DNA of 64,000 bases from Streptomyces sp. TLI_053 (lineage in GTDB: Bacteria > Actinomycetota > Actinomycetes > Streptomycetales > Streptomycetaceae). The position numbers were made by a program, and so were the translations under genes. The notes under the pieces are model-generated. The model worked only from the letters and a program-made list of their open reading frames with translations. It made no database searches and was not told where the DNA came from. Below, one piece after another: positions 27,526 through 35,891 of the stretch; positions within the stretch are counted from its first letter, which is position 1; the number at the start of each line of letters is the position of its first letter. The stretch spans positions 4,114,001-4,178,000 of the forward strand of contig NZ_LT629775.1 in assembly GCF_900105395.1 (NCBI RefSeq), written 5' to 3'.

Positions 27526-28567
27526 GGAGGGTCTCCTTCCAGAGGTGGCACGCGCTGCGGCGGCCGGTGAGCTCCTTGCCGTCCTTGTCGGTCACCTGGT
27601 GCAGCTTCGGGATGTCCGTGCGGCACACGTCGGTGGCGACGTCACAGCGGGGGTTGAACGCGCAGCCGGCCGGGACCTTGAGCAGGTTCGGGGGCAGGCC
27701 CTTGATCGCGTACAGCTCCTGGCCCTTCTGGTCCAGGCGCGGGATCGAGCGGAGCAGGCCCTTGGTGTACGGGTGCGCCGGGTTGGCGTACAGCTCGTGC
27801 ACGGGGGCGGTCTCGACGATCCGGCCGGCGTACATCACGGCGATCTTGTCCGCGACGTCGGCGACCACGCCGAGGTCGTGGGTGATCAGGATCAGGCCCA
27901 TGTTGTACTCGGCCTGCAGCTCCGCGAGCAGGTCCATCACCTGGGCCTGGACGGTGACGTCCAGCGCGGTGGTCGGCTCGTCCGCGATGATCAGGTCGGG
28001 CTCCATGGAGAGCGCCATGGCGATCATGATGCGCTGGCGCATACCGCCGGAGAACTGGTGCGGGTAGTCGCCGACGCGCTGCCTGGCGGCGGGGATGCGG
28101 ACCCGCTCCATCAGCTCGATGGCCTTCTCCCGGGCCTCCTTCTTGGAGGCGCCGCGGTGCACCCGGAACATCTCGCCGAGCTGGGCGCCGACGGTCATCA
28201 CCGGGTTCAGCGAGGACAGCGCGTCCTGGAAGATCATCGCGATCTTCTGGCCGCGGATCTGCCGGCGGTCCTCCTCGCTCATCGCGAGCATGTCCTGCCC
28301 GCGGAAGAGGATCTGGCCCTGGCTGATCTTGCCCGGCGGCATGTCGAGGATGCCCATGATGGTCTGGGCGGTCACCGACTTGCCGGAGCCGGACTCGCCG
28401 AGCACCGCCAGCGTCTCACCGGCGGCCACGGAGTAGTTGACTCCGTTCACGGCCTTCGCGACGCCGTCCCGAGTGTGGAACTCCACGTGGAGGTCCTTGA
28501 CCTCCAGCAGCGGGGTGCCAACCTCCAGGCGGCCGTTCTTCTGGTTCTTCTCGATCACGGTGGTCAT
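27518..28567 (-). CDS. Opp operon 3: oligopeptide ABC ATPase, OppD/DppD type
   Basis: The 349-residue ATPase has Walker A 'GESGSGKSV', signature '[15 protein letters not shown]', Walker B '[12 protein letters not shown]' and the C-terminal Cys motif '[15 protein letters not shown]'. GAGGTGAC precedes the ATG at 28567. Synonymous positions differ much more from operons 1 and 2 than those two do from each other in this gene. It lies 19 bp from permease C. Confidence 0.93.
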   Translation of the reverse strand: MTTVIEKNQKNGRLEVGTPLLEVKDLHVEFHTRDGVAKAVNGVNYSVAAGETLAVLGESGSGKSVTAQTIMGILDMPPGKISQGQILFRGQDMLAMSEEDRRQIRGQKIAMIFQDALSSLNPVMTVGAQLGEMFRVHRGASKKEAREKAIELMERVRIPAARQRVGDYPHQFSGGMRQRIMIAMALSMEPDLIIADEPTTALDVTVQAQVMDLLAELQAEYNMGLILITHDLGVVADVADKIAVMYAGRIVETAPVHELYANPAHPYTKGLLRSIPRLDQKGQELYAIKGLPPNLLKVPAGCAFNPRCDVATDVCRTDIPKLHQVTDKDGKELTGRRSACHLWKETLHG

Positions 28568-28586
28568 CGGGTCGTCACCTCTTCTC

Positions 28587-29528
28587 TCAGCGGAGCTTCG
28601 GGTCGAGGGCGTCGCGGACCGCGTCGCCGAGCATGATGAAGGCCAGAACGGTGACGCTCAGTACGGCCGACGGGAAGAGCAGGACGTGCGGCGCGTCGAG
28701 GAAGCGGACCGACGCGTCACTGATCATCAGGCCCCAGGAGATCTCCGGCGGCTGGACGCCGATGCCCAGGTAGGACAGGGCGGCCTCGGCGCCGATGTAG
28801 ACACCCAGCGAGATCGCGGACACGACGATCACCGGCGCGATGGCGTTCGGCAGGATGTGCCGGAAGGTGATCCGGCCGGCGCCGGCGCCGAGGGCGCGGG
28901 CGGCCATCACGTAGTCGTTGTTCTTGTTGGCCAGCACCGAGGCGCGCATGATGCGGAAGATCTGCGGCCAGCCGAGCACGGTCATGACGACCGAGACGGT
29001 CCAGGCGTTGCCCTTGCCGAGCATCGACATGATCAGCATGCCGCCGAGCAGCAGCGGGATCGAGAAGAAGATCTCGGTGAAGCGGGACAGGATCGAGTCG
29101 ACGATCCCGCCCTTCCAGCCGGCCAGCAGGCCGAGCAGGGCACCGACCAGCGTGACCATCGAGGTGGTCAGCACGCCGACGATGATCGAGTTGCGGGCGC
29201 CCCACACCGTGCGGGTGTAGATGTCGCAGCCCTGGACGTCGAAGCCGAACCAGTGCTCGGCGCTCGGGCGCTTCAGCGAGTCGGCCAGGTCGCAGGCGTT
29301 GTTGTCGAACGGGCTCCCGTCCGTGAACCAGCCCGGCACGACGGCCAGGATGATCAGGAAGGACACCAGCGCTGCGCCGATGATGAAGACCGGGTTGCGG
29401 CGCAGGTCGCGCAGAGCGTCCGACCAGAGGCTGGCGACGCGCTCCGGCTTCTGCTTCTTCTCCGGCGAGGACTTGGGGGTGTTGTCCCCGGAAGGGGCCT
29501 CGGCGCCCTTGGTGATGGTCTCACTCAT
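28587..29528 (-). CDS. Opp operon 3: peptide transporter permease, OppC/DppC type
   Basis: The 313-residue permease has an N-terminal Lys/Pro-rich cytoplasmic segment, 'LRDLRRNPVFIIGAALVSF', EAA loop 'AARALGAGAGRITFRHILPN' and end 'LGDAVRDALDPKLR'. It shares with operon 1 the extracytoplasmic motif 'HWFGFDVQGCDIYTRTVWG' and a preceding Cys ('NACDLADSL'), so the two Cys may pair. It overlaps permease B by eight bases. Confidence 0.92.
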   Translation of the reverse strand: MSETITKGAEAPSGDNTPKSSPEKKQKPERVASLWSDALRDLRRNPVFIIGAALVSFLIILAVVPGWFTDGSPFDNNACDLADSLKRPSAEHWFGFDVQGCDIYTRTVWGARNSIIVGVLTTSMVTLVGALLGLLAGWKGGIVDSILSRFTEIFFSIPLLLGGMLIMSMLGKGNAWTVSVVMTVLGWPQIFRIMRASVLANKNNDYVMAARALGAGAGRITFRHILPNAIAPVIVVSAISLGVYIGAEAALSYLGIGVQPPEISWGLMISDASVRFLDAPHVLLFPSAVLSVTVLAFIMLGDAVRDALDPKLR

Positions 29529-30465
29529 AGCGGATCCTCGGGTCGAGCACGGCGTACAGCATGTCCACGAGCAGGGTGGTGACCAGGTAGATCATCACCA
29601 GCAGCGTGACGACGCCGACGATGATGGTGCCCTGCTTCTGGTACACGGCCTGGGCGAGCAGACCGCCGATGCCGTGGATGTTGAAGATCTTCTCGGTGAT
29701 GACCGCGCCGCCCATCAGACCGCCGAGGTCGGCACCGAGGAAGGTGACGATCGGGATCAGGGCGTTGCGCAGGGCGTGCCGACCGATGACCCGGCGCTTC
29801 TTCAGACCCTTGGCGACCGCGGTGCGGACGTAGTCCGCGCGCATGGTCTCCATCAGGCTGGTGCGGGTCAGTCGGGCCACGTACGCGAGCGAGGTCGAGG
29901 CCAGGACGAAGGCCGGCAGCAGGTAGCCGCGCAGCCCGTCCTCCTCGTTGAACGAGACGGAGAAGATCTCGATGCCGTAGTCGTTCTTCAGCTTGACGCC
30001 GAGGACGAGCTGGAGCACGAAGCCGGTGACGAAGACCGGGATCGAGATCACGAACAGCGTGCTGATGAGGACCAGCTGGTCCAGGAACTTGCCCTTGCGC
30101 AGGGCCGCCATGACGCCCGCCAGCACACCGATGATCGCCTCGATGACGAAAGCCACGATGGCGAGGTTGACGGTGAACGGGAACGCCTCGCTGATCATGT
30201 CGCTCACCTGGCGACCCGTCAGGCTCTCGCCCAGGTTCCCCTGGAAGACGCCCGTGATGTAGTTCCAGTACTGGAGCAGGAACGGGTCGTTCAGGTGGTA
30301 CTTCTGGCGGATCATCTCCGCCACGATCGGGTCGGCCTTCTTCTCACCGGCCAGCGCCTGCACCGGGTCGCCGGGCAGGCTGAAGCACAGCCAGTAGATC
30401 AGGAACGTCGCGCCGATCAGAACAGGGATCGCCTGTATCAGTCGGCGGATCACATAGCGGCCCAT
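29521..30465 (-). CDS. Opp operon 3: peptide transporter permease, OppB/DppB type
   Basis: The 314-residue permease starts 'MGRYVIRRLIQAIPVLIGAT' and has EAA loop 'TAVAKGLKKRRVIGRHALRN' and end 'DMLYAVLDPRIRYE'. It has the same length as the operon 1 B subunit and is highly similar to it, consistent with duplication of the whole operon. A long imperfect hairpin lies between it and the lipoprotein gene. Confidence 0.92.
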   Translation of the reverse strand: MGRYVIRRLIQAIPVLIGATFLIYWLCFSLPGDPVQALAGEKKADPIVAEMIRQKYHLNDPFLLQYWNYITGVFQGNLGESLTGRQVSDMISEAFPFTVNLAIVAFVIEAIIGVLAGVMAALRKGKFLDQLVLISTLFVISIPVFVTGFVLQLVLGVKLKNDYGIEIFSVSFNEEDGLRGYLLPAFVLASTSLAYVARLTRTSLMETMRADYVRTAVAKGLKKRRVIGRHALRNALIPIVTFLGADLGGLMGGAVITEKIFNIHGIGGLLAQAVYQKQGTIIVGVVTLLVMIYLVTTLLVDMLYAVLDPRIRYE

Positions 30466-30496
30466 CAGACCTCCACACTTTCGGACAAGGAAGGGA

Positions 30497-30533
30497 GGCG
30501 GGAGGACTCGGACTGTAGTCCGGTCCGCCCGCC
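30497..30533 (-). terminator. Intercistronic hairpin between lipoprotein and permease genes of Opp operon 3
   Basis: GGCGGG (30497-30502) pairs with CCCGCC (30528-30533), GGAC with GTCC inside it, and the tip is GGACT-GT-AGTCC (30510-30521). It is equivalent in place to the hairpins at 18372 and 24641. Confidence 0.6.
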
Positions 30534-30555
30534 CCCGATCGTCTGATTAACCGGA

Positions 30556-32190
30556 TCAGCCGGCGAGCTCGACCTCGTCCAGGTTCATGCGACCCTGGGC
30601 GTCGGTGTCGAAGTTCTTGATCTTCTTGCTGTACGCCGCGGACGACATGTAGGTGTAGACCGGGATGTACGGCAGGTCCTCGATGAGGACGTCATCGGCC
30701 TGCTGGTACAGCTTCAGACCCTCCTCCGGGCTCTTCGCCTGGTCGGCCTGGTCCAGCAGCGACTCGAACTTCTCGTTGACGTAGCCGCCGTAGTTCGAGC
30801 CGTTCTCGATCGCGACCTTCGAGAAGATCGGACGCTCGTAGTTCTCGATCGACGGGTAGTCCATCGACCACGCCATGCGGAAGGCACCGGAGTACTGCTT
30901 CTCGCCCAGCGCGTCCAGGATCTTGCCGAACTTCTCGAACGGCTTGGTGGTGACCTCGACGCCCAGGTTCTTCTTCAGCTGGTTGGCGACGGCCTCGATC
31001 CACTCCTTGTGGCCACCATCGGCGTTGTAACCCAGCTCGATGGTGTTGTTCGGGACGCCACCGACCGAGTCCCACAGCGCCTTGGCCTTGGCCGGGTCGT
31101 ACTTCGCCGCGTCGCCCATGGCGCCCTTGCGGTAGCCCGGGATCAGCGGGTTGACGAAGTCGTCGGCCGGGACGCGGGTGCCCGAGAAGATGGTCTTGGT
31201 GATCGCCTCGCGGTCGATCGCCATCGAGATCGCCTTGCGGACCTCGGGCTTGCCGTAGGTGGCCGGGTTGGTGGCGATCGGGAAGCCGATGTAGCCGACG
31301 CCGGACTCCGGCTTGTAGATGTAGCGGTCGCCGAACTCGCCCTTGACCGTGCCCATGGCCGAGATCGGGAGCTTGTCGGTCGCCTGGATGTTGTCGGCGC
31401 GCAGGTCGTTGTACGCCGTCTCCAGCTTGTCGTAGATCTTGAAGGTGACGCCCTGCAGCTTCGCCTTGCCGTCGGAGGCCGGGAAGTTGTCGTAGCGCTT
31501 GACCTTGATCTGCTGGTTGTGCTCCCACTTGCCGTCCATCTGGAACGGGCCGTTGCCGATGGGGGCCTCTTCGAAGGTCTTCTTGTCCTGGAAGAAGGCC
31601 TTCGGCAGCGGGTAGAACGCGTTGTAGCCCAGCATGGTCTTGAACTGGGAGAACGGGGCGCTCAGCGCGACCGTGAAGGTCTTGTCGTCGACGACCGTCA
31701 GGCCCTTGAGCTTGTCGGTGGTCGGCTTCTTGTCCTTGCCCGGGGCCAGGTCCGCGGAGCCCTCGATCTTCGCGAAGAACGGCAGGCCCTCGGCGGCGTT
31801 GTCCTGGTTGGCGCCCCAGTTCCAGGCGTCCACGAAGGACTGCGCGGTGACCTTCTCGCCGTTGTGGAAGGTGTAGCCGTCCTTCAGCTTGATCGTCCAC
31901 AGCTTGCTGTCGGGAGACTCGATCGACTCGGCGACGCGGAGCTTCGGCTCGTTGGTCTTGCTGTCGTACTCGATGAGGCCGGCGAACAGCGCGCCCAGGA
32001 CCTCGGCACCCTCGGACTCCGCGGTGTTCTGCGGGATCAGGCCGTGCTGCGGCTCACCGAGCTGAACGGCGATGGTGCCGCCGCCGGAGGCAGCCTTGTC
32101 GCTGCTCTTCGAGCTGGTGCTGCAGGCGGTCGCCGCGAGAGCGATCGCGGTCGCTGCCACGAGCCACTTGGTCTGGGTTGCACCACGCAT
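30556..32190 (-). CDS. Opp operon 3: oligopeptide-binding lipoprotein
   Basis: The lipoprotein has 544 residues from the ATG at 32190, which has AGGAGG nine bases upstream; the frame is open for another 47 codons but without signal-peptide character. Lipobox is 'LAATAC' (Cys near residue 23). The mature protein is closely similar to the operon 1 lipoprotein over its whole length ('GEPQHGLIPQNTAESEGA', 'IGNGPFQMDGKWEHNQQI', 'PESGVGYIGFPIATNPA'), so they are recent paralogues. Differences cluster near the N-terminus of the mature part and in the C-terminal third. It is the first gene of operon 3 and has a long leader. Confidence 0.94.
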   Translation of the reverse strand: MRGATQTKWLVAATAIALAATACSTSSKSSDKAASGGGTIAVQLGEPQHGLIPQNTAESEGAEVLGALFAGLIEYDSKTNEPKLRVAESIESPDSKLWTIKLKDGYTFHNGEKVTAQSFVDAWNWGANQDNAAEGLPFFAKIEGSADLAPGKDKKPTTDKLKGLTVVDDKTFTVALSAPFSQFKTMLGYNAFYPLPKAFFQDKKTFEEAPIGNGPFQMDGKWEHNQQIKVKRYDNFPASDGKAKLQGVTFKIYDKLETAYNDLRADNIQATDKLPISAMGTVKGEFGDRYIYKPESGVGYIGFPIATNPATYGKPEVRKAISMAIDREAITKTIFSGTRVPADDFVNPLIPGYRKGAMGDAAKYDPAKAKALWDSVGGVPNNTIELGYNADGGHKEWIEAVANQLKKNLGVEVTTKPFEKFGKILDALGEKQYSGAFRMAWSMDYPSIENYERPIFSKVAIENGSNYGGYVNEKFESLLDQADQAKSPEEGLKLYQQADDVLIEDLPYIPVYTYMSSAAYSKKIKNFDTDAQGRMNLDEVELAG

Positions 32191-32551
32191 GGGGGGATGC
32201 CTCCTGAATTCGACTTTCCAACGAGGAGAGCACCGCGGTCGGTTGTCACCGCTCCGCTGTGCCGTCCGCGCTCGTGGTTTCGGCGCGCACCCCTGCGCGT
32301 TAACCCTTGACCCGAGCCTGACTGCACCCACTATGTGTCACCCATGGACACGAAAGTGACCACTGCCGATCTCAATTAGGTCACATGAACGGTCGGTAAG
32401 TTTCGAAAATCGGACATAAGAGACATACTCAGACAGGCATCAAACGGACAGTCGTCATGAATGACGGACTGTCACGTTCGCTCAGCGGACACCTTGACGT
32501 GGTAAGCGCTATTCGGTTTATACCTGCGCCGACATCATCGAGTAGTTGAAA
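32191..32551. promoter_or_regulatory. Long leader and control region of Opp operon 3
   Basis: About 360 bp between the typA terminator and the lipoprotein start contain several symmetric elements. These are GTGTC-N7-GACAC (32335-32351); GTGACC-N17-GGTCAC (32356-32384), overlapping the 10-mer shared with the operon 1 leader; and the imperfect 27-bp palindrome at 32447-32473. The segment 32370-32530 is AT-richer than its surroundings. No coding frame is credible. I cannot place the transcription start. Confidence 0.5.
32447..32473. repeat. Imperfect palindrome upstream of Opp operon 3
   Basis: GACAGTCGTCAT and ATGACGGACTGTC form a 12-bp inverted repeat with one extra G in the right arm and a 2-base centre. 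It lies about 260 bp upstream of the lipoprotein start. It may be a regulator-binding site or an RNA hairpin. Confidence 0.5.
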
Positions 32552-32586
32552 AAGTTCGCCCCCCTCTCCATCGGAAAGGGGGGCGA
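32552..32586 (-). terminator. Rho-independent terminator of typA
   Basis: Reading leftward from the typA stop, TCGCCCCCCT (on the minus strand) pairs with AGGGGGGCGA across a short loop and is followed by ACTTTTTC. Stem bases are 32577-32586 and 32556-32565. Confidence 0.88.
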
Positions 32587-32631
32587 CTGTTTCCGGCCGA
32601 AGCACGGCCGGAGAAGCTCAGAAGGCCGGAA

Positions 32632-34500
32632 TCAGGCCTTCTTGGCGCGCGAAGCGGTACGCCCGCGCTCCTTCTGGTCCAGGACGACCTTACGGATACG
32701 CACGGTCTCCGGGGTCACCTCGATGCACTCGTCCTCGCGGCAGAACTCCAGCGACTGCTCGAGCGAGAGCTTGCGCGGCGGCACCAGGTTCTCGGTGGTG
32801 TCGGAGGAAGCCGCACGCATGTTGGTGAGCTTCTTCTCCTTGGTGATGTTGATGTCCATGTCGTCCTGGCGCGAGTTCTCGCCGACGATCATGCCCTCGT
32901 ACACCTCGGTGGTGGGCTCGACGAAGAGCGTGCCGCGCTCCTGGATGCCCATCATCGCGAACGGCGTCACGACGCCCGCGCGGTCGGCCACCAGCGAACC
33001 GTTGTTGCGCATGCGCAGCTCGCCGAACCACGGCTCGTGGCCCTCGAAGATGCTGTGCGCGATGCCGGTGCCGCGGGTGTCGGTCAGGAACTGGGTCCGG
33101 AAGCCGATCAGGCCGCGCGACGGGACGATGAACTCCATGCGGACCCAGCCGGAGCCGTGGTTCGTCATGGTCTCCATGCGGCCCTTGCGGGTCGCCATCA
33201 GCTGGGTGATCGCGCCGAGGTACTCCTCGGGGCTGTCGATGGTCATCCGCTCGACCGGCTCGTGGGTCTTGCCGTTGATGACCTTGGTGACGACCTGCGG
33301 CTTGCCGACGGTCAGCTCGAAGAGCTCCCGGCGCATGGTCTCGACCAGGATGGCCAGCGCCAGCTCGCCGCGGCCCTGGACCTCCCAGGCGTCCGGACGC
33401 TCGGTCGGCAGCACGCGGAGCGAGACGTTACCGATCAGCTCGCGGTCCAGGCGGTCCTTCACCATGCGGGCGGTGACCTTGTGGCCCTTGCCGCCCTTGC
33501 CGACCAGCGGCGAGGTGTTGGTGCCGATGACCATCGAGATGGCCGGCTCGTCCACGGTGATGAGCGGCAGCGCGACCGGGTTCTCCAGGTCGGCCAGGGT
33601 CTCGCCGATCATGATCTCCGGGATGCCCGCGACGGCGCAGATGTCGCCGGGGCCGGCCACCTCGGCCGGCTTGCGGGTGAGCGCCTCGGTCATCAGCAGC
33701 TCGGTGATCTTGACCTGCTGGACCGAACCGTCCCGCTTCATCCACGCGACCTGCTGGCCCTTGCGCAGCTCGCCCTGCTCGACCCGGCAGAGCGCGATAC
33801 GGCCGAGGAAGTTGTCGGCGTCCAGGTTGGTGACGTGCGCCTGGAGCGGCGCGTCCTCGTCGTAGGTCGGGGCCGGCACGTGCTCCAGGATGGTGGAGAA
33901 GAACGGCTCCAGCGAGTCGCTGTCGGCCGGCACGGTGCCGTTCTCCGGCTTGGTCATCGAGGCGACGCCGTCACGCGCACAGGCGTAGACGATCGGGAAC
34001 TCGATCTGGTCCTCGGTGGCGTCGAGGTCCAGGAAGAGGTCGTAGGTCTCGTTGATGACCTCGTCGATCCGGGAGTCCGGGCGGTCGGTCTTGTTGATGC
34101 AGAGGATGACCGGAAGCTTGGCCGTCAGGGCCTTGCGGAGCACGAAGCGGGTCTGCGGCAGCGGGCCCTCGGAGGCGTCGACCAGCAGCACGACCGCGTC
34201 GACCATCGACAGGCCGCGCTCGACCTCACCACCGAAGTCGGCGTGGCCGGGGGTGTCGATGATGTTGATCGTGATCGGCGCGCCACCCTCCTTGGGGTGG
34301 TACTTGACGGCGGTGTTCTTCGCGAGAATGGTGATGCCCTTCTCGCGCTCCAGATCGTTGGAGTCCATCATCCGGTCGTCGAGGTGCTGGTGGGCGGCGA
34401 AGGCGCCGGCCTGCTTCAGCATGGCGTCGACCAGGGTGGTCTTGCCGTGGTCGACGTGGGCGACGATGGCAACGTTGCGGATGTCATTGCGCGTGGGCAT
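32632..34500 (-). CDS. typA: Ribosome-associated translational GTPase TypA/BipA
   Basis: The GTPase has 622 residues from the ATG at 34500 ('MPTRNDIRNVAIVAHVDHGK'); upstream frame extension has no family match. GTPase motifs: G1 'AHVDHGKT', G3 'DTPGHADF', G4 'NKTD'. The middle and C-terminal EF-G-like domains follow ('GRGELALAILVETMRREGFEL'-type region, here ending 'RRELFELTVG'), with a Lys-rich C-terminus ('RTASRAKKA'). The protein binds ribosomes and supports growth under stress and large-subunit assembly. It is followed by a T-tailed terminator, and Opp operon 3 lies downstream. Confidence 0.96.
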   Translation of the reverse strand: MPTRNDIRNVAIVAHVDHGKTTLVDAMLKQAGAFAAHQHLDDRMMDSNDLEREKGITILAKNTAVKYHPKEGGAPITINIIDTPGHADFGGEVERGLSMVDAVVLLVDASEGPLPQTRFVLRKALTAKLPVILCINKTDRPDSRIDEVINETYDLFLDLDATEDQIEFPIVYACARDGVASMTKPENGTVPADSDSLEPFFSTILEHVPAPTYDEDAPLQAHVTNLDADNFLGRIALCRVEQGELRKGQQVAWMKRDGSVQQVKITELLMTEALTRKPAEVAGPGDICAVAGIPEIMIGETLADLENPVALPLITVDEPAISMVIGTNTSPLVGKGGKGHKVTARMVKDRLDRELIGNVSLRVLPTERPDAWEVQGRGELALAILVETMRRELFELTVGKPQVVTKVINGKTHEPVERMTIDSPEEYLGAITQLMATRKGRMETMTNHGSGWVRMEFIVPSRGLIGFRTQFLTDTRGTGIAHSIFEGHEPWFGELRMRNNGSLVADRAGVVTPFAMMGIQERGTLFVEPTTEVYEGMIVGENSRQDDMDINITKEKKLTNMRAASSDTTENLVPPRKLSLEQSLEFCREDECIEVTPETVRIRKVVLDQKERGRTASRAKKA

Positions 34501-34754
34501 GCTGAGCGGATTCTCCCGGAATCGTGGGTTACGGCGCCCGGCTGCGTGACGCCGACCGGCGATCCCTGTTGATCGCCGCCGCCCGTTCCGCCTGCTACTA
34601 CCGGTCCACCCGCCGGGCACGACATGCCACGGCTTCCTCCTATCGTACGGGGAACCGCCCAGCTCGGCCGAAACGGGAGCCGTCCGGGGGAGCAAGATCA
34701 CAGGTCGGTGACTTTACTTCCGCCGGTCAGCGCCGTACTCCAGGGTTCTCGGCT
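34501..34754. other. Divergent promoter region of typA and the 34.8-kb membrane protein gene
   Basis: The 254-bp spacer contains no convincing gene, although one frame is open through it in continuation of the rightward gene. Candidate promoter-like elements are TTTACT at about 34714 for the rightward gene; none is certain. Confidence 0.35.
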
Positions 34755-35891
34755 GTGAAGAAGATGCTCCCCCTGCTGGGCCCGCTGGGCCTCCTCGCGG
34801 CGCTCGTCGCCTTCCTCGTCGAGGACGACGCCTCGGTCCGGTCCCGGATACTCGGACCCGTGCTGGCGTTCGCGCTCGGCTACGCGGTGCCCCGGGTGTC
34901 CGCGGAGATCTGGGTCCTGCTGACCGGACGGCTCGGCGGCAAGCGCAAGCTGCTGGTCACCATCGGCACCGGCCGGGTGGTCGCCGAAGCGGTGCTCGGC
35001 GGGGTGCTGGTCCAGCTCCGCCCGTTCCCGACCGCGCTGCACGTCTTCTGGACGATCGCGTCCGGTCGGCTGGTACGGCTGCGGCTGTGGCTCTCGGCCG
35101 TCCTCCTGACGGCAGGACCGGCCGCGCTCGCTTGGTGGCTCTGGAACTCCGGCCAACGGCACGCGGCCGCCGGCATCGCCCTGGCGCTCATGAGCCGGAT
35201 CGTCACCGGACTCCGCGATCCGTACTGCTTCGGCTCGCAGCTGCTGAGGCTCCCGTTCCGGCCCTCCTCCGTCCAGCCGGCCTCCGAGTCGGGCCATCTG
35301 GCGACGGCGGCGCTCTTCCAGGGCCGGTTCTCCGACGCGGGGGCCGCGGCCCCGCACATGAGGCCCACCGACAACCCCGGGATCACCCGGGCCAAGCTCG
35401 CCCTCGGTGCCGGCCGGTACGCGGAGGCGGAGCAGCTCGCCCGGACGGAACTGGCCGAGAAGCAGTCGCCAGGCCTCCTGGTGGAGATCGGTCTGGTGGT
35501 CACGAGTGCGGTCGTCTGCGCCGGGGACTCCGGCGAGCTGCCGCGGACCAACGCGCTGCCCCGGCTGATGGCCGCCGTCGGCATGTTCGACGGCGACCCG
35601 CGCTCCGTGGACGTGACCGTCCCCGCCGCGATCGACCTGGCCCGCTGGGAGGGTCGACCGGACGACGCGGTGGCACTCGGGCGCAAGCAGCGCGGACTGC
35701 ACATGTCCCGTGTCTGGCGGGCCGAGTCGAGCTGTGCCCTGGCCGCCGCGCTCGGCGCCGTCGGCCGCCTCGACGAGGCGCACGAGGCGCTGTCCCGGGC
35801 CCGGAGGGAATGCCCGGAGCTGGCCCGGACCGCCTTGGTCGCACGGCAGCTGGACGACTGGTCCGCCGCCCTCCCGGTGGAGGTCCGCTAG
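34755..35891 (+). CDS. Unrecognised membrane protein with TPR-like C-terminal half
   Basis: The protein has 378 residues from the GTG at 34755 (ATG at 34764 is an alternative; neither has a strong Shine-Dalgarno sequence, and the frame is open back to 34524). It has four or so hydrophobic segments in residues 1-155 ('LLGPLGLLAALVAFLV', 'LGPVLAFALGYAVP', 'WLSAVLLTAGPAALAWWLW'). A soluble helical half follows, with TPR-like pairs ('KLALGAGRYAEAEQLARTEL', 'AAALGAVGRLDEAHEALSRA'). I do not recognise the family. The stop shares CTAG with the stop of the convergent lipoprotein gene. Confidence 0.75.
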   Translation: MKKMLPLLGPLGLLAALVAFLVEDDASVRSRILGPVLAFALGYAVPRVSAEIWVLLTGRLGGKRKLLVTIGTGRVVAEAVLGGVLVQLRPFPTALHVFWTIASGRLVRLRLWLSAVLLTAGPAALAWWLWNSGQRHAAAGIALALMSRIVTGLRDPYCFGSQLLRLPFRPSSVQPASESGHLATAALFQGRFSDAGAAAPHMRPTDNPGITRAKLALGAGRYAEAEQLARTELAEKQSPGLLVEIGLVVTSAVVCAGDSGELPRTNALPRLMAAVGMFDGDPRSVDVTVPAAIDLARWEGRPDDAVALGRKQRGLHMSRVWRAESSCALAAALGAVGRLDEAHEALSRARRECPELARTALVARQLDDWSAALPVEVR

